Source: Natronoplasma sp964602715 (GTDB taxonomy: Archaea; Thermoplasmatota; Thermoplasmata; Halarchaeoplasmatales; Halarchaeoplasmataceae). From it: DNA of 64,000 nt. The DNA is taken from assembly GCA_964602715.1 (NCBI GenBank), contig CAZRSB010000005.1, positions 1-64,000 on the forward strand. Direction: 5' to 3'. Positions 9,134 to 17,392 of the stretch are shown piece after piece (within the stretch, counting starts at the first letter, position 1; every line of letters starts with the position of its first letter). The notes under the pieces are model-generated. The model was not told the origin of the DNA. It did not search any database and saw only the letters and a list, made by a program, of their open reading frames with translations. Position numbers and translations under genes: made by a program.

Positions 9134-9529
9134 ATGGATGAAACCGATCAGCAAATACTGAAGATATTGAAAAAAAATTCTAGAATGAGTTATATTGACA
9201 TAGCGGAGAAAGTGGATTTGAGTGAAGGAGCCGTAAGAAAAAGAATAGACAACCTTAAAAAAGATGGAGTGATCAAAAGATTTACGATAGAAACTAGTGC
9301 TCAAACTGAGGGATTGGTGATAATAAGAATTGATCCAGCAAAAACGAGAGAAGCAGCTAAAGAAGTAAAAAATTATGCTGAAAGGGTCTATGAGTTGTCT
9401 GGTGAATGGGATGTAGTGGCTTGGCTCTATGCTTCGGACATAAGAGAATTGAATGAAAAAGTGGACAAAATAAGGGAGATCTCTGGCATCTTAGATACTT
9501 CTACCCTTATAAAGATGAAGGAACATTGA
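9134..9529 (+). CDS. Lrp/AsnC family transcriptional regulator (LysM-like)
   Basis: The 131-residue protein has an N-terminal AsnC-type winged helix (MDETDQQILKILKKNSR, then the recognition helix around SEGAVRKRIDNL) followed by a RAM/ligand-binding domain (from about residue 62, ETEGLV-like start, to ILDTSTLIKMKEH). It is divergent from the lysine operon with a 125-bp gap to the small upstream ORF. By family knowledge such proteins sense amino acids as octamers. The location suggests control of lysine synthesis by lysine, an inference from context. Confidence 0.88.
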   Translation: MDETDQQILKILKKNSRMSYIDIAEKVDLSEGAVRKRIDNLKKDGVIKRFTIETSAQTEGLVIIRIDPAKTREAAKEVKNYAERVYELSGEWDVVAWLYASDIRELNEKVDKIREISGILDTSTLIKMKEH

Positions 9530-9609
9530 TAATCTAAATTCGACCTCAAATGTGTAATAGAGAGATATATCAGGGATCAAAAGAAAGGATTAGACAGATG
9601 ATGACATCT

Positions 9610-11076
9610 CTATCCTAAAAAACTTCTAAGATTTGCAGCCTCCTGAACAAACTCGCTGATTTTCACTTTATTTTCTTTTCTAATACGTTCAATTATTTCA
9701 TCAGTTACTTTTTTGTGTTCCAGATTAATATCCACTTCTTCTCTTAGTTCTATCAGGGTCTTTCTCAGCTCATCCGGGACAAAAGGCGAATCTTTGTTAA
9801 AATACTCCAATGCGGTTTTTAAATCATCGTCAAAGTGAACATATACTTCTCTTATATATTCTAAATCTTTTTCTTCTAAAGCGTTAAGCCCCAAAATTTC
9901 AGGGGGTAATCCTATGGAATAAAGAGAAGCAGTGAAAGTGATTGCTCTAGGCAAGTTTGTCCCTTCAAAATCGCGCGAGTAACCAAATAAACCGGTATGT
10001 AATTTTCTTTTTCTCCGTCCTGGAACGTATCTAGCTACGTCGTTAATAACTGAAACTAGTTGGGATATATGTTTTCTGTATTCTGAGGAGTATCTTTCGA
10101 CAATTTCAAGACTTCTCTTTATGTTTATTTTTTGAGGAGATTCTGTCTTTCTACTTTGGAGGTATTCAACTCCATCTCGGACTTCTTTAGGAGGATTGTC
10201 ATATTTAAATGCAGATTGAATGGTGAAGGTGTGAACACTTGGATAGTCATCTATGATTCGATCGACCGTGAAAGGAGTCAAATTTCCTCTAAATGGAGAG
10301 GAGCCAGCTCCGAGGATTGGATATATATCTACACTCGTCTCTTCATTTAAATCATTGATCTTTTGAAGGGCTATCTTGTTCAATAGTATTGCTGAGAGAT
10401 TGCCATAGTTCATAGCAGGATCTGATCTTGCTAAGAAAATCCGTTGATGTTCTGTGTCCTTATCTTCAAGATATTTTTTAGTGATATCATATACGGCGAG
10501 CATATTCTCTTTATCTTCTAGGAGAGGTATTACGTTAATAGCATCTGGTTTGAAATCTCCGATCCATTCGGCTATAGTTAGATCCTCTTCTTTAAATGAT
10601 TTTTTTTGTTTACCGACAACGAAATCCCGATAATAATTGTATATTCTATTCAAACTATCAGCGGATGTAGTCATCGGCAAGATAACTTCAAATATTGGCG
10701 ATTGTTCTTCTTCATAAAATAATTTTGATGTATCAAATGACCTAGGAATGCTTTCTAATGTTTCGATAAGTATCTTAGCTTCGGCTTTTTCTATGGCTGG
10801 ATTTGGAACTCTCATTGTTAAAAATAGATCTTTACCAATTTTATTATCTTTGAAAAAATCTCCATAGTTAGCCAACAATTTCTTTACAACGAAATCGTCT
10901 GTTTCTTTTCCTTCACAATCCCACATTTGTTCGTCAACACCAAGATGAGAAAAGCCATAATATGCCTCCTTAACTTCATCTTCACCCCCTATTTCTGCAT
11001 TCTCAGAAAAAAATGGGGTATGAACATTGTCTGGATGCTGAGTACTCATACATTTTGGTATTTTGGCTTCATACAT
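9610..11076 (-). CDS. ppcA: Archaeal-type phosphoenolpyruvate carboxylase
   Basis: PpcA carboxylates PEP to oxaloacetate and so feeds aspartate and 2-oxoglutarate families, including the lysine and methionine routes encoded alongside. The N-terminus IPKCMSTQHPDNV, the block FLTMRVPNP, and GAGSSPFRGNL with the downstream TIQSAFKYD are typical of the compact archaeal enzyme (about 490 residues), not the 900-residue bacterial one. I chose the ATG at 11076 (488 residues): a TATA element (TTTATATA near 11111) lies about 35 bp upstream, and the longer frame from 11157 would add 27 residues located upstream of that promoter. Confidence 0.92.
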   Translation of the reverse strand: MYEAKIPKCMSTQHPDNVHTPFFSENAEIGGEDEVKEAYYGFSHLGVDEQMWDCEGKETDDFVVKKLLANYGDFFKDNKIGKDLFLTMRVPNPAIEKAEAKILIETLESIPRSFDTSKLFYEEEQSPIFEVILPMTTSADSLNRIYNYYRDFVVGKQKKSFKEEDLTIAEWIGDFKPDAINVIPLLEDKENMLAVYDITKKYLEDKDTEHQRIFLARSDPAMNYGNLSAILLNKIALQKINDLNEETSVDIYPILGAGSSPFRGNLTPFTVDRIIDDYPSVHTFTIQSAFKYDNPPKEVRDGVEYLQSRKTESPQKINIKRSLEIVERYSSEYRKHISQLVSVINDVARYVPGRRKRKLHTGLFGYSRDFEGTNLPRAITFTASLYSIGLPPEILGLNALEEKDLEYIREVYVHFDDDLKTALEYFNKDSPFVPDELRKTLIELREEVDINLEHKKVTDEIIERIRKENKVKISEFVQEAANLRSFLG

Positions 11077-11157
11077 GATATCTCTAATTCTCGAGATAAA
11101 AGGAACATATATAAAATTTTTCGTAAATTTCTTTCGAATATTACTTGTGCAAATCAA

Positions 11158-11848
11158 ATTAGACTATGCAAATCGTAATTTAATTATGGTATATAGGTAT
11201 AATCAATCAAAAATCTAATGAAATATCTATATTAAAAATCAAGATAGATCCAATGGTGTTATTTAGATTAGCTATTAGAACTATTGATCATTTTTATTTG
11301 TGTCATAGAGTTTTTCTCCCGTCATTTCATTCCAATGTCTTCAAACATGTCAGGGCTTTTTCGAATGGTTATGTAGTCTTTTTGGTTTTTTTCTTTTTCA
11401 TGGACTTTAAGTAGTTATAGATTATCTAAATTAATCAAGAAGACACCTTCCTATCCGTAGCGACAGCGAGGATGAAGAGGGTTTTTAATCCTCGCTAATC
11501 GGCAGATTAGGCGGGTGATGAATTGGTCTGTATAGGAGGCTGTCAACTTTTTAGTGATATTGCCGATTTGTCTAAAAGGGATGTAGCTCTTCAGAATAAT
11601 ATATGATATCTTTCAAAATATCTAAAAACTGAAAAATCACTAAATTTTAGACAGTATCTATACTTCAAATTGTTTATATGGTATCGATATATTCAGTCGG
11701 GACCATTCTTACATTCTAACTCCCTTTTTATTTTAACTTATTCTACCTTTATTTGTTTTAAGATTCAAAGACATTCTCTTAATACTAAACTTAGTACACA
11801 TCCTGGACCTTAAAAACCTGATTGAATCAGAGTACTTAGAAAGGAAAG
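11158..11848. other. Gene-poor spacer with hairpins and a MITE-like element
   Basis: No convincing gene is seen in about 690 bp. It contains two neighbouring hairpins, GCGAGGAT (11466-11473) with ATCCTCGC (11488-11495) and CTAATC (11495-11500) with GATTAG (11505-11510), and a 132-bp element with imperfect terminal inverted repeats described separately. Confidence 0.5.
11531..11662. mobile_element. MITE-like element with ~30-bp imperfect inverted repeats
   Basis: The left end (11531-11561) and the reverse complement of the right end (11632-11662) share TATAG, CTGTC and TTTAGTGAT in the same order with a few mismatches. The 132-bp body has no reading frame of note, as expected for a miniature inverted-repeat element moved by a transposase in trans. 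A similar end, CTGTCTGAGAAGTAGTGATT, occurs near 38231. No target-site duplication could be confirmed by eye. Confidence 0.45.
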
Positions 11849-11876
11849 ATTTATTTATTTGTACATACATTGTACA
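11849..11876 (+). promoter_or_regulatory. Promoter/operator of RHH-PIN module
   Basis: A TATA-like ATTTATTTATT run (about 11849-11860) is followed directly by two TGTACA palindromes (11860-11865 and 11871-11876) one helical turn apart. The antitoxin ATG is at 11882. Paired short palindromes over the start region are the usual binding pattern for a ribbon-helix-helix antitoxin that represses its own operon; binding here is inferred. Confidence 0.5.
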
Positions 11877-11881
11877 TATAG

Positions 11882-12199
11882 ATGTCATCTAACAGCGAGA
11901 ATAGATCGAAAAGGGTTAATTTCAGACTACCCGAGGAATTGATAGATATGGCCGACGTCACAGCTAGAGTGAAGCATAAGAACCGAACGGAGATAGTGAA
12001 GGAAGCTTTGGACGAACATCTGCACGAGATCATTGACAAGAGTTTCAAGCAAAAGGTGATAGAGTTGTATCTGGACGACGAGATCGAATACGAGATGTTG
12101 AAGAAGTTCCTTGGTCGAGAGGACGCAGAAGCTGTGAAAGCCTCTAAGGATATATTGGACCGGGGAGACGAACTGGCCGAAGAACTCTCTGAACTTTGA
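11882..12199 (+). CDS. Ribbon-helix-helix antitoxin-like protein
   Basis: The 105-residue protein begins with a ribbon-helix-helix DNA-binding domain (RVNFRLPEELIDMADV, then a helix through RTEIVKEALDEHL, about residues 11-48) and ends in a charged helical tail that would bind the toxin. It is followed at 12 bp by a PIN-domain gene. Palindromic TGTACA boxes upstream suggest autoregulation. Its codon use (more CG-rich codons such as GACGAA, GTCACA) differs somewhat from neighbours, consistent with a mobile toxin-antitoxin module. Confidence 0.75.
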   Translation: MSSNSENRSKRVNFRLPEELIDMADVTARVKHKNRTEIVKEALDEHLHEIIDKSFKQKVIELYLDDEIEYEMLKKFLGREDAEAVKASKDILDRGDELAEELSEL

Positions 12200-12210
12200 G
12201 GAGAGATTCT

Positions 12211-12726
12211 ATGTTGGTTTTGGATACAAGTGCCTTCATATCTCTCGGGATTTGCGATTGCGTCGAGATATTGTTGGACGAATTCGATGTTCATACTTCT
12301 AATGCGGTGATGGATGAGCTGGAGGAACTGAGCAGTTACGATGATTTGGAGGCTGAGATTGCGGAGAGATGGTTAAAGAGAAAAGATCAGTTGAATGTTC
12401 ATCAGATAGGTGAGGCCGGTGAGTTCGATCACGGCAGGATCGATAGGGGCGAAGGATCCTGTGCTGTTCTAGCTAAAAAGACGGACGCTGAGTTTTTGAT
12501 AACTGACGATGTAAGAGCCCTTCCTTTCCTCAAAAATATAGCTTTAACCGAAATTGTGATATCCCCTATCGTTCTGAAAGCGCTGGTGAAGAGAGGGTTG
12601 TTGAGTAATGACGAAGCTACGGAAAAACTAGAGAAGTTGATCGAGAAGAGAGATTGGTTTGAAACGCCAATCTATGAAAGGTCGTTAGAGTTTTTTGGAG
12701 ACGTATCTACGGACGATAGTTCCTAG
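12211..12726 (+). CDS. PIN-domain protein (likely RNase toxin)
   Basis: PIN proteins are Mg-dependent ribonucleases, often the toxin of archaeal toxin-antitoxin pairs. The acidic residues expected at the active site are present: VLDTSAF (Asp near residue 4), AVMDELEEL, DRGEGSCAVLA and LITDDVRAL. The C-terminal part of about 50 residues continues with helices typical of the archaeal subgroup. I chose the ATG at 12211 (171 residues), preceded by GAGGAGAG that overlaps the antitoxin stop. A non-toxin role in RNA processing cannot be excluded. Confidence 0.75.
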   Translation: MLVLDTSAFISLGICDCVEILLDEFDVHTSNAVMDELEELSSYDDLEAEIAERWLKRKDQLNVHQIGEAGEFDHGRIDRGEGSCAVLAKKTDAEFLITDDVRALPFLKNIALTEIVISPIVLKALVKRGLLSNDEATEKLEKLIEKRDWFETPIYERSLEFFGDVSTDDSS

Positions 12727-12901
12727 ATGTTTAGTCCCTTATAAGCCCCAAAAGTCGAGTCATTGACTATAAAAGGTTCGATATACGCCATCATTTTTAA
12801 TATTAATTCATATAATAATCAAAGCCATATTATTCTAATTGTCTTAAATTAATAAAAATAACAATATTTATATACGTCCATATCTATCACTGCATGATAA
12901 C

Positions 12902-13015
12902 ATGTACATAGAAAAAGAATACAAAAAATTATCTACAAATGTTCAAAGAAGGTGGGGGACAGAGATAGAGAAAGAAAGGAGGGATCATTTTATGCCCCCG
13001 CCTGGGGGAAATTAA
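12902..13015 (+). CDS. 37-codon ORF, probably the displaced N-terminus of aspartokinase
   Basis: The ATG at 12902 lies about 30 bp after a TATA element (ATATTTATATA, about 12863-12875), the leaderless pattern. The frame reads charged, coding-like residues through RRWGTEIEKERRDHFMPPPG and stops at TAA 13013-13015. Removing one G from the GGGGG run at 13004-13008 would join it to the aspartokinase frame as MPPPGEIKLDTNTIVLKIGG. A separate start at ATG 12992 has its own AAGGAGGG. So this is either a one-base frameshift, a sequencing error in a homopolymer, or a short leader peptide with a CCCCC/GGGGG hairpin. Confidence 0.5.
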   Translation: MYIEKEYKKLSTNVQRRWGTEIEKERRDHFMPPPGGN

Positions 13016-13034
13016 ACTAGATACAAATACAATC

Positions 13035-14219
13035 GTGCTGAAGATCGGTGGTTCGTGCCTAAAGGATGGAAATACGCTTAAAAATTCCATTAAGAGGATA
13101 GACTCCTGCATCAAAAATAATATAATTCCCATTGTAGTGGTTTCAGCTCTTAATGGGCTAACGGACCAACTGGTTCACATAGTTGAAAATAATATTGAGG
13201 AAAATTCTTCTGTAAGAGATACGATAATATCTAAGGGAGAACAGTTCAGCGCGGAACTCATCGAATATATTTTAGATCACAAAGGATTAGAGTCCAAAAG
13301 CCTGAATTTAAGTGATGATGACTTTCCAATAATTACTGAGATGGAAGAACACGAGCTAAAAATAGATTTCGAAAAAACAATGTCTAAAGCAAAGGAAATA
13401 CTGCCTTCTCTATTAAGTAAAGGGATCATACCTATCATTCCAGGTTTTGTTGGCAAAACAAATGATGGAGATATCCAAACTTTTGGGAGAGGAGGATCTG
13501 ATACCACTGCTATCATCATGGGGTCCATTTTATCAGTGGATGAAATAATTTTACTAAAAGACGTGCCAGGTATAATGAGATGTGATCCTAAAATAAGTCA
13601 AGAAGATAAAGTGATAGAAAAAATTGAAGCGAAAAAAGTGATGCACATTGGCAATAATGGAGGAGAAATAGTAAATCCTGAGGCTTTGAAATACAAAAAC
13701 AACTCTACTGATATAAGAGTAGTAAATTTTGATAATGAAAATTTCCTAAAAGAAGGAACTAAAATAGTAGGAACTACAAGAAATTACGAGACTTTCACTG
13801 TTCACGAGTCTCTCGCTATGATTTCTATAGTACCTAATGGCTCTACTAATAAAATAGATAAATATTTTGATCGATTAGGGAAAAATAAAATTGATTGCAT
13901 TGAAAACTTCAAATCTAAAGAATATTGGTCAATCTGCCTAGAACAAGTAGAACTAGATAATGCGATAAGAGTTATTCATGATGAAATAAAGAGTAGTGAT
14001 GATGAAATTGCGATCAGTCACGAAAAGGATATTGCTTTGATAGAGATAAAATTTGGTCCGAACATAGACTTAAATAAACATCTTTTCAAAATCCATAAAA
14101 AATTATTCGAAAATTCTATAAGGATAATATCTACCAAGTTTGATAATCATGACCTTATTTTAACTATAAAAAATGAAGATTTAGAAGAGTTCATGAACGC
14201 TTTGGAGATGATAGCATGA
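13035..14219 (+). CDS. Aspartate kinase
   Basis: It phosphorylates aspartate, the entry step to homoserine, methionine and threonine; lysine here comes from aminoadipate instead. The kinase domain starts at VLKIGGSCLKDG and includes SALNGLTDQL, TFGRGGSDTTA and LLKDVPGIMRCDPK; two ACT-type regulatory domains follow from about residue 255. The GTG at 13035 lacks a ribosome site and leaves almost no N-terminal strand, so the natural protein probably begins upstream at 12902 or 12992 in another frame. It overlaps the next gene by 4 bp (ATGA). Confidence 0.9.
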   Translation: MLKIGGSCLKDGNTLKNSIKRIDSCIKNNIIPIVVVSALNGLTDQLVHIVENNIEENSSVRDTIISKGEQFSAELIEYILDHKGLESKSLNLSDDDFPIITEMEEHELKIDFEKTMSKAKEILPSLLSKGIIPIIPGFVGKTNDGDIQTFGRGGSDTTAIIMGSILSVDEIILLKDVPGIMRCDPKISQEDKVIEKIEAKKVMHIGNNGGEIVNPEALKYKNNSTDIRVVNFDNENFLKEGTKIVGTTRNYETFTVHESLAMISIVPNGSTNKIDKYFDRLGKNKIDCIENFKSKEYWSICLEQVELDNAIRVIHDEIKSSDDEIAISHEKDIALIEIKFGPNIDLNKHLFKIHKKLFENSIRIISTKFDNHDLILTIKNEDLEEFMNALEMIA

Positions 14220-15247
14220 AAGTTGGAATTGTAGGAGCGACTGGTTTAGTTGGACAGCGATTCGTTCAGTTACTGGAAGACCATCCTTATTTTGAGATAT
14301 CTGAATTAGTGGCTAGTGAAACCTCGGCAGGGAAGAGATATGAAGAAGCAATAGAGAATGAAATAAGGGATACTCCCGAGACAATTGGGAATAAACTAGT
14401 GAAAGACCTCGATGATGATCTGGACTGCAGATTAATATTTTCTGCACTACCAGCCAAAATAGCTAAAAAGATCGAGATTTCACTGATGGAAAAAGGATAT
14501 GGAATATTGACAAATGCTAGTGTACATAGGATGGCCCCCGATGTGCCATTATTGATTCCAGAGGTGAACTCAGATCATTTAAAATTGATAAAGGAACAGC
14601 AAGAAATCAAACATGACGGATTTTTAATAGCTAATCCAAACTGTTCTACAATACAATTGGCTTTAGCTTTAAAACCTATAGAAGAAAGTTTTGGTCTAAA
14701 AAAGATAAACGTAGTAACTCTTCAGGCACTTTCTGGAGCCGGATATAAAGGTGTAGGTGCTTTTGAATCTGCTGATAATGTGATCCCATTTATACCTGGC
14801 GAAGAAAATAAAATAGAAGAGGAATTAAAGAAAATATTTGGAAAATTAAATGGAGATTGCATTGAAAAAGAGAAATTCATGACGAGTGCTTCTTGTAATA
14901 GAGTGAATATAACAGATGGTCATCTAGAAAATGTCTCTATTGAACTCAAAGAACAAACCGATATAGAAGAACTAAAAGAAATCATTGAAAATTTCACTCC
15001 ATTAGAAAATGATTGTTTACCTACAGCTCCTGCTAAGCCCTTAATTTACATCGATGAAAAAGATCGCCCTCAACCAAGGATAGAACTTTCTAGTTTAGAA
15101 AAATCGATGTCAGTATATATAGGAAGGTTGAGAAATGACCCTATTTTAGACTTCAAATTCATAATCTTAGGACATAACACTATCAGGGGAGCAGCTGGAG
15201 CGAGTATATTAAATGCTGAGTTATTGTATTCTAAAGGATTGATATAA
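14216..15247 (+). CDS. asd: Aspartate-semialdehyde dehydrogenase
   Basis: This NADPH-dependent enzyme reduces aspartyl phosphate to the semialdehyde. The Rossmann motif GATGLVGQRF is at the N-terminus, the catalytic cysteine lies in ANPNCSTIQ (near residue 143), and the QALSGAGYKGVG block and the His in GHNTIRGAAG near the C-terminus complete the site. The sequence is of the archaeal/fungal type, 343 residues. It is translationally coupled to the kinase gene upstream. Confidence 0.93.
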   Translation: MKVGIVGATGLVGQRFVQLLEDHPYFEISELVASETSAGKRYEEAIENEIRDTPETIGNKLVKDLDDDLDCRLIFSALPAKIAKKIEISLMEKGYGILTNASVHRMAPDVPLLIPEVNSDHLKLIKEQQEIKHDGFLIANPNCSTIQLALALKPIEESFGLKKINVVTLQALSGAGYKGVGAFESADNVIPFIPGEENKIEEELKKIFGKLNGDCIEKEKFMTSASCNRVNITDGHLENVSIELKEQTDIEELKEIIENFTPLENDCLPTAPAKPLIYIDEKDRPQPRIELSSLEKSMSVYIGRLRNDPILDFKFIILGHNTIRGAAGASILNAELLYSKGLI

Positions 15248-15262
15248 AATAAATGGCATTAG

Positions 15263-15282
15263 TATATTTCCTATGAAATATA
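15263..15282. repeat. 8-bp palindrome in the asd-metX gap
   Basis: TATATTTC (15263-15270) and GAAATATA (15275-15282) form a perfect inverted repeat with loop CTAT, ending about 8 nt before the metX ribosome site GGAGTGAT. It could be an operator or an RNA hairpin that influences metX translation. Confidence 0.35.
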
Positions 15283-15300
15283 TAAAATAGGAGTGATATA

Positions 15301-16407
15301 GTGAATGAAGATAAATTAAAAAAATTGAAAATCGAAAATTTCAAATTCCGATCTGGGAAAAAGATCCCTCTCAGCATAGCATTTGAAACTTATGGGGATC
15401 TCAATAATTCTAAATCCAATGCTGTACTGATATGTCACCCTCTGACCCACAGTTCCCATGTAGCAAAACATCATGAAGGGGATGAAAAAGGTTGGTGGAA
15501 AGATATGGTTGGTCCTGGAAAATACATTGATACTAACAATCACTTTGTTCTATGTGTCAATGTGCCAGGTAGTTGTTATGGAACTACGGGACCTTCATCT
15601 ATAGATCCTGATACTGGGAAACCTTATGGGTCAGACTTTCCAAAGGTCACGATATCGGATATGGTAAAAACTCAGAGATTAGTAATTGATAACCTGGGGA
15701 TAGATAAATTAAAATCGGTAATTGGGGGCAGTATCGGCGGTCAACAAGTTCTAGAATGGTCAAAAAGGTATCCTTCTAAGACTAAAAGTATAATACCTAT
15801 AGCTACAGCAGCTAGGGTATCTCCGATGTTATTAGGTTTTAGATACGTTTCACAAAATGCTATCCAGTCTGATCCAAACTGGTCAGGAGGAAATTATTAT
15901 GATGAGAAAAAAAGCCCAAAATTGGGACTAAAATTCGCTAGACAATTAGGACATCTTACTTATCTTTCAAGGGAGGGGATGAAGAAGAAATTTGGGAGAA
16001 AGAAAATTGAAAAAGGCGGAGAAGTTGAATTTGAGGTCGAAAATTATCTGAAATATCAGGCGGATAAATTTGTAGAAAGGTTTGATCCTAACTCTTATCT
16101 ATATTTAACAGCAGCTATGAATAAATATGATCTCTCCAAAGGTTACGCAAATGATAAAGAAGCTGTTAAGGATTTTAACGGATTGGTTTACCTCCTATCA
16201 ATAGATTCAGATTGGCATTTTACTGTAGAAGAATCGGAGTATTTAGCAGAAGTGTATGAGCATACGGACTGTCTAGTGCTGCATGATACGATAGAAAGTC
16301 CACACGGCCACGATGCATTTCTGATTGAAACAGAGAGATTAGGCAAAAAAATTCAGTTGCTTTTAGATTATCTGTCCGATGGTGGATTAGAAACATTTTT
16401 AAATTAA
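15301..16407 (+). CDS. metX: Homoserine O-acetyltransferase
   Basis: MetX activates homoserine with an acyl group for direct sulfhydrylation. The 368-residue alpha/beta hydrolase has the conserved HPLTHSSHVA, NVPGSCYGTTGPSS and PKVTISDMV blocks, the nucleophile Ser in GGSIGGQQVLEW, Asp in LLSIDSDWHF and His in SPHGHDAFL. The start is GTG with GGAGTGAT upstream. The acyl donor (acetyl or succinyl) cannot be read from the sequence alone. The partner enzyme MetY is encoded at 20791-22083. Confidence 0.92.
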   Translation: MNEDKLKKLKIENFKFRSGKKIPLSIAFETYGDLNNSKSNAVLICHPLTHSSHVAKHHEGDEKGWWKDMVGPGKYIDTNNHFVLCVNVPGSCYGTTGPSSIDPDTGKPYGSDFPKVTISDMVKTQRLVIDNLGIDKLKSVIGGSIGGQQVLEWSKRYPSKTKSIIPIATAARVSPMLLGFRYVSQNAIQSDPNWSGGNYYDEKKSPKLGLKFARQLGHLTYLSREGMKKKFGRKKIEKGGEVEFEVENYLKYQADKFVERFDPNSYLYLTAAMNKYDLSKGYANDKEAVKDFNGLVYLLSIDSDWHFTVEESEYLAEVYEHTDCLVLHDTIESPHGHDAFLIETERLGKKIQLLLDYLSDGGLETFLN

Positions 16408-16420
16408 TTGAGGTGAAAGA

Positions 16421-17392
16421 ATGGAAGAAAAAAAAGAAAAAATTGATGAAGTCTGTAAAAAAGAGGACAAACCAGTAACAATCGAAGCTATTCCTTATAG
16501 AGGTTCCAATTTAGATGAATATACAACCGAATTAAAAAAGACAGGGATTACTGAATTAGCAACTTTCATGAACATTTGTGATAACCCAGTAGGAAAGGTA
16601 CATACCGCCCCCATCTCTATAGCACATTTAATAAAAAACAGTTTAGGGATCACCCCTATAGTTCATATTACCTGTAAAAATTCGACATTGAGTTCCATCC
16701 AAAGAAGGTTTTTAGGTCTAGATGCCTTAGGAATAAATAATCTATTGATTGTTTCGGGTGATGGTCCTATCGGGGATTATAGAAATGAATACACCCCCTC
16801 TTACATGAATTCTATAAATTTGATAAAAGGAATCAAAGACCATCTCAACCAAGGTAAATTGATTCCTGATTATTCTAATAGAAGATATGTAAAAGAAAAT
16901 ACTAATCAGATTGATGATAAAATTGAAAATTTTGAGATCGAAAATAATACGGATTTTACAGTTGGTGGGGTGATCATCCCTGAAAGAAAAGGCGAATTAG
17001 AATATGCAAAGAACAAAATAGAGTGTGGGGTAGATTTTTTCCAAACTCAAATAGTATACGATAAATATCATATTTGCTCTTTCATCGAAGATCTTGATGC
17101 TGAAGTAAAAAATTGTCCTCCTATTTTATTAGGTGTAAGACCAATATCTTCATATGAAGAAATTAAGTTCATAGCTGACAATATCCCTCAAGTTAAAGTA
17201 CCAGAAAGTCAATTAAAAGAGATAAGAAACACAGAAGATGTTAAGGAATTTTCTGCTGATATGATTTTAGAAATCATAAATTTTGTTTATGATAATATAG
17301 AAAGAAATACATCTGGAGTTGAATTAGGGATTCATATTATTCCCGGTAATAATTATGAAATCACAAAAAAGATAATAGAGGAGATAAATTGA
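16421..17392 (+). CDS. Methylene-tetrahydropterin reductase, MetF-like
   Basis: The 323-residue protein resembles the MetF TIM barrel: VTIEAIPYRG near residue 20, a TPIVHITCKNS strand, and LGINNLLIVSGDGPIGDY, corresponding to the flavin-contacting GD loop of MTHFR. Family members reduce methylene-H4folate to methyl-H4folate; in archaea the carrier may be H4MPT. It sits between metX and mtrA/mtrH with 13 bp to metX and a 4-bp overlap to mtrA, so it probably supplies the methyl group for methionine. The electron donor is unknown. Confidence 0.8.
   Translation: MEEKKEKIDEVCKKEDKPVTIEAIPYRGSNLDEYTTELKKTGITELATFMNICDNPVGKVHTAPISIAHLIKNSLGITPIVHITCKNSTLSSIQRRFLGLDALGINNLLIVSGDGPIGDYRNEYTPSYMNSINLIKGIKDHLNQGKLIPDYSNRRYVKENTNQIDDKIENFEIENNTDFTVGGVIIPERKGELEYAKNKIECGVDFFQTQIVYDKYHICSFIEDLDAEVKNCPPILLGVRPISSYEEIKFIADNIPQVKVPESQLKEIRNTEDVKEFSADMILEIINFVYDNIERNTSGVELGIHIIPGNNYEITKKIIEEIN

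Noticed and set aside
11851..12294. Serine-rich reading frame on the minus strand over the RHH gene
   Set aside because: It is the antisense shadow of the RHH antitoxin and PIN genes; no domain, and the plus-strand frames have clear motifs and ribosome sites.
12992..13015. MPPPGGN as a stand-alone attenuator peptide
   Set aside because: It is the tail of a longer frame from 12902, contains no Met, Thr or Lys codon run that would sense a pathway product, and a one-base join to the kinase frame is a better explanation.
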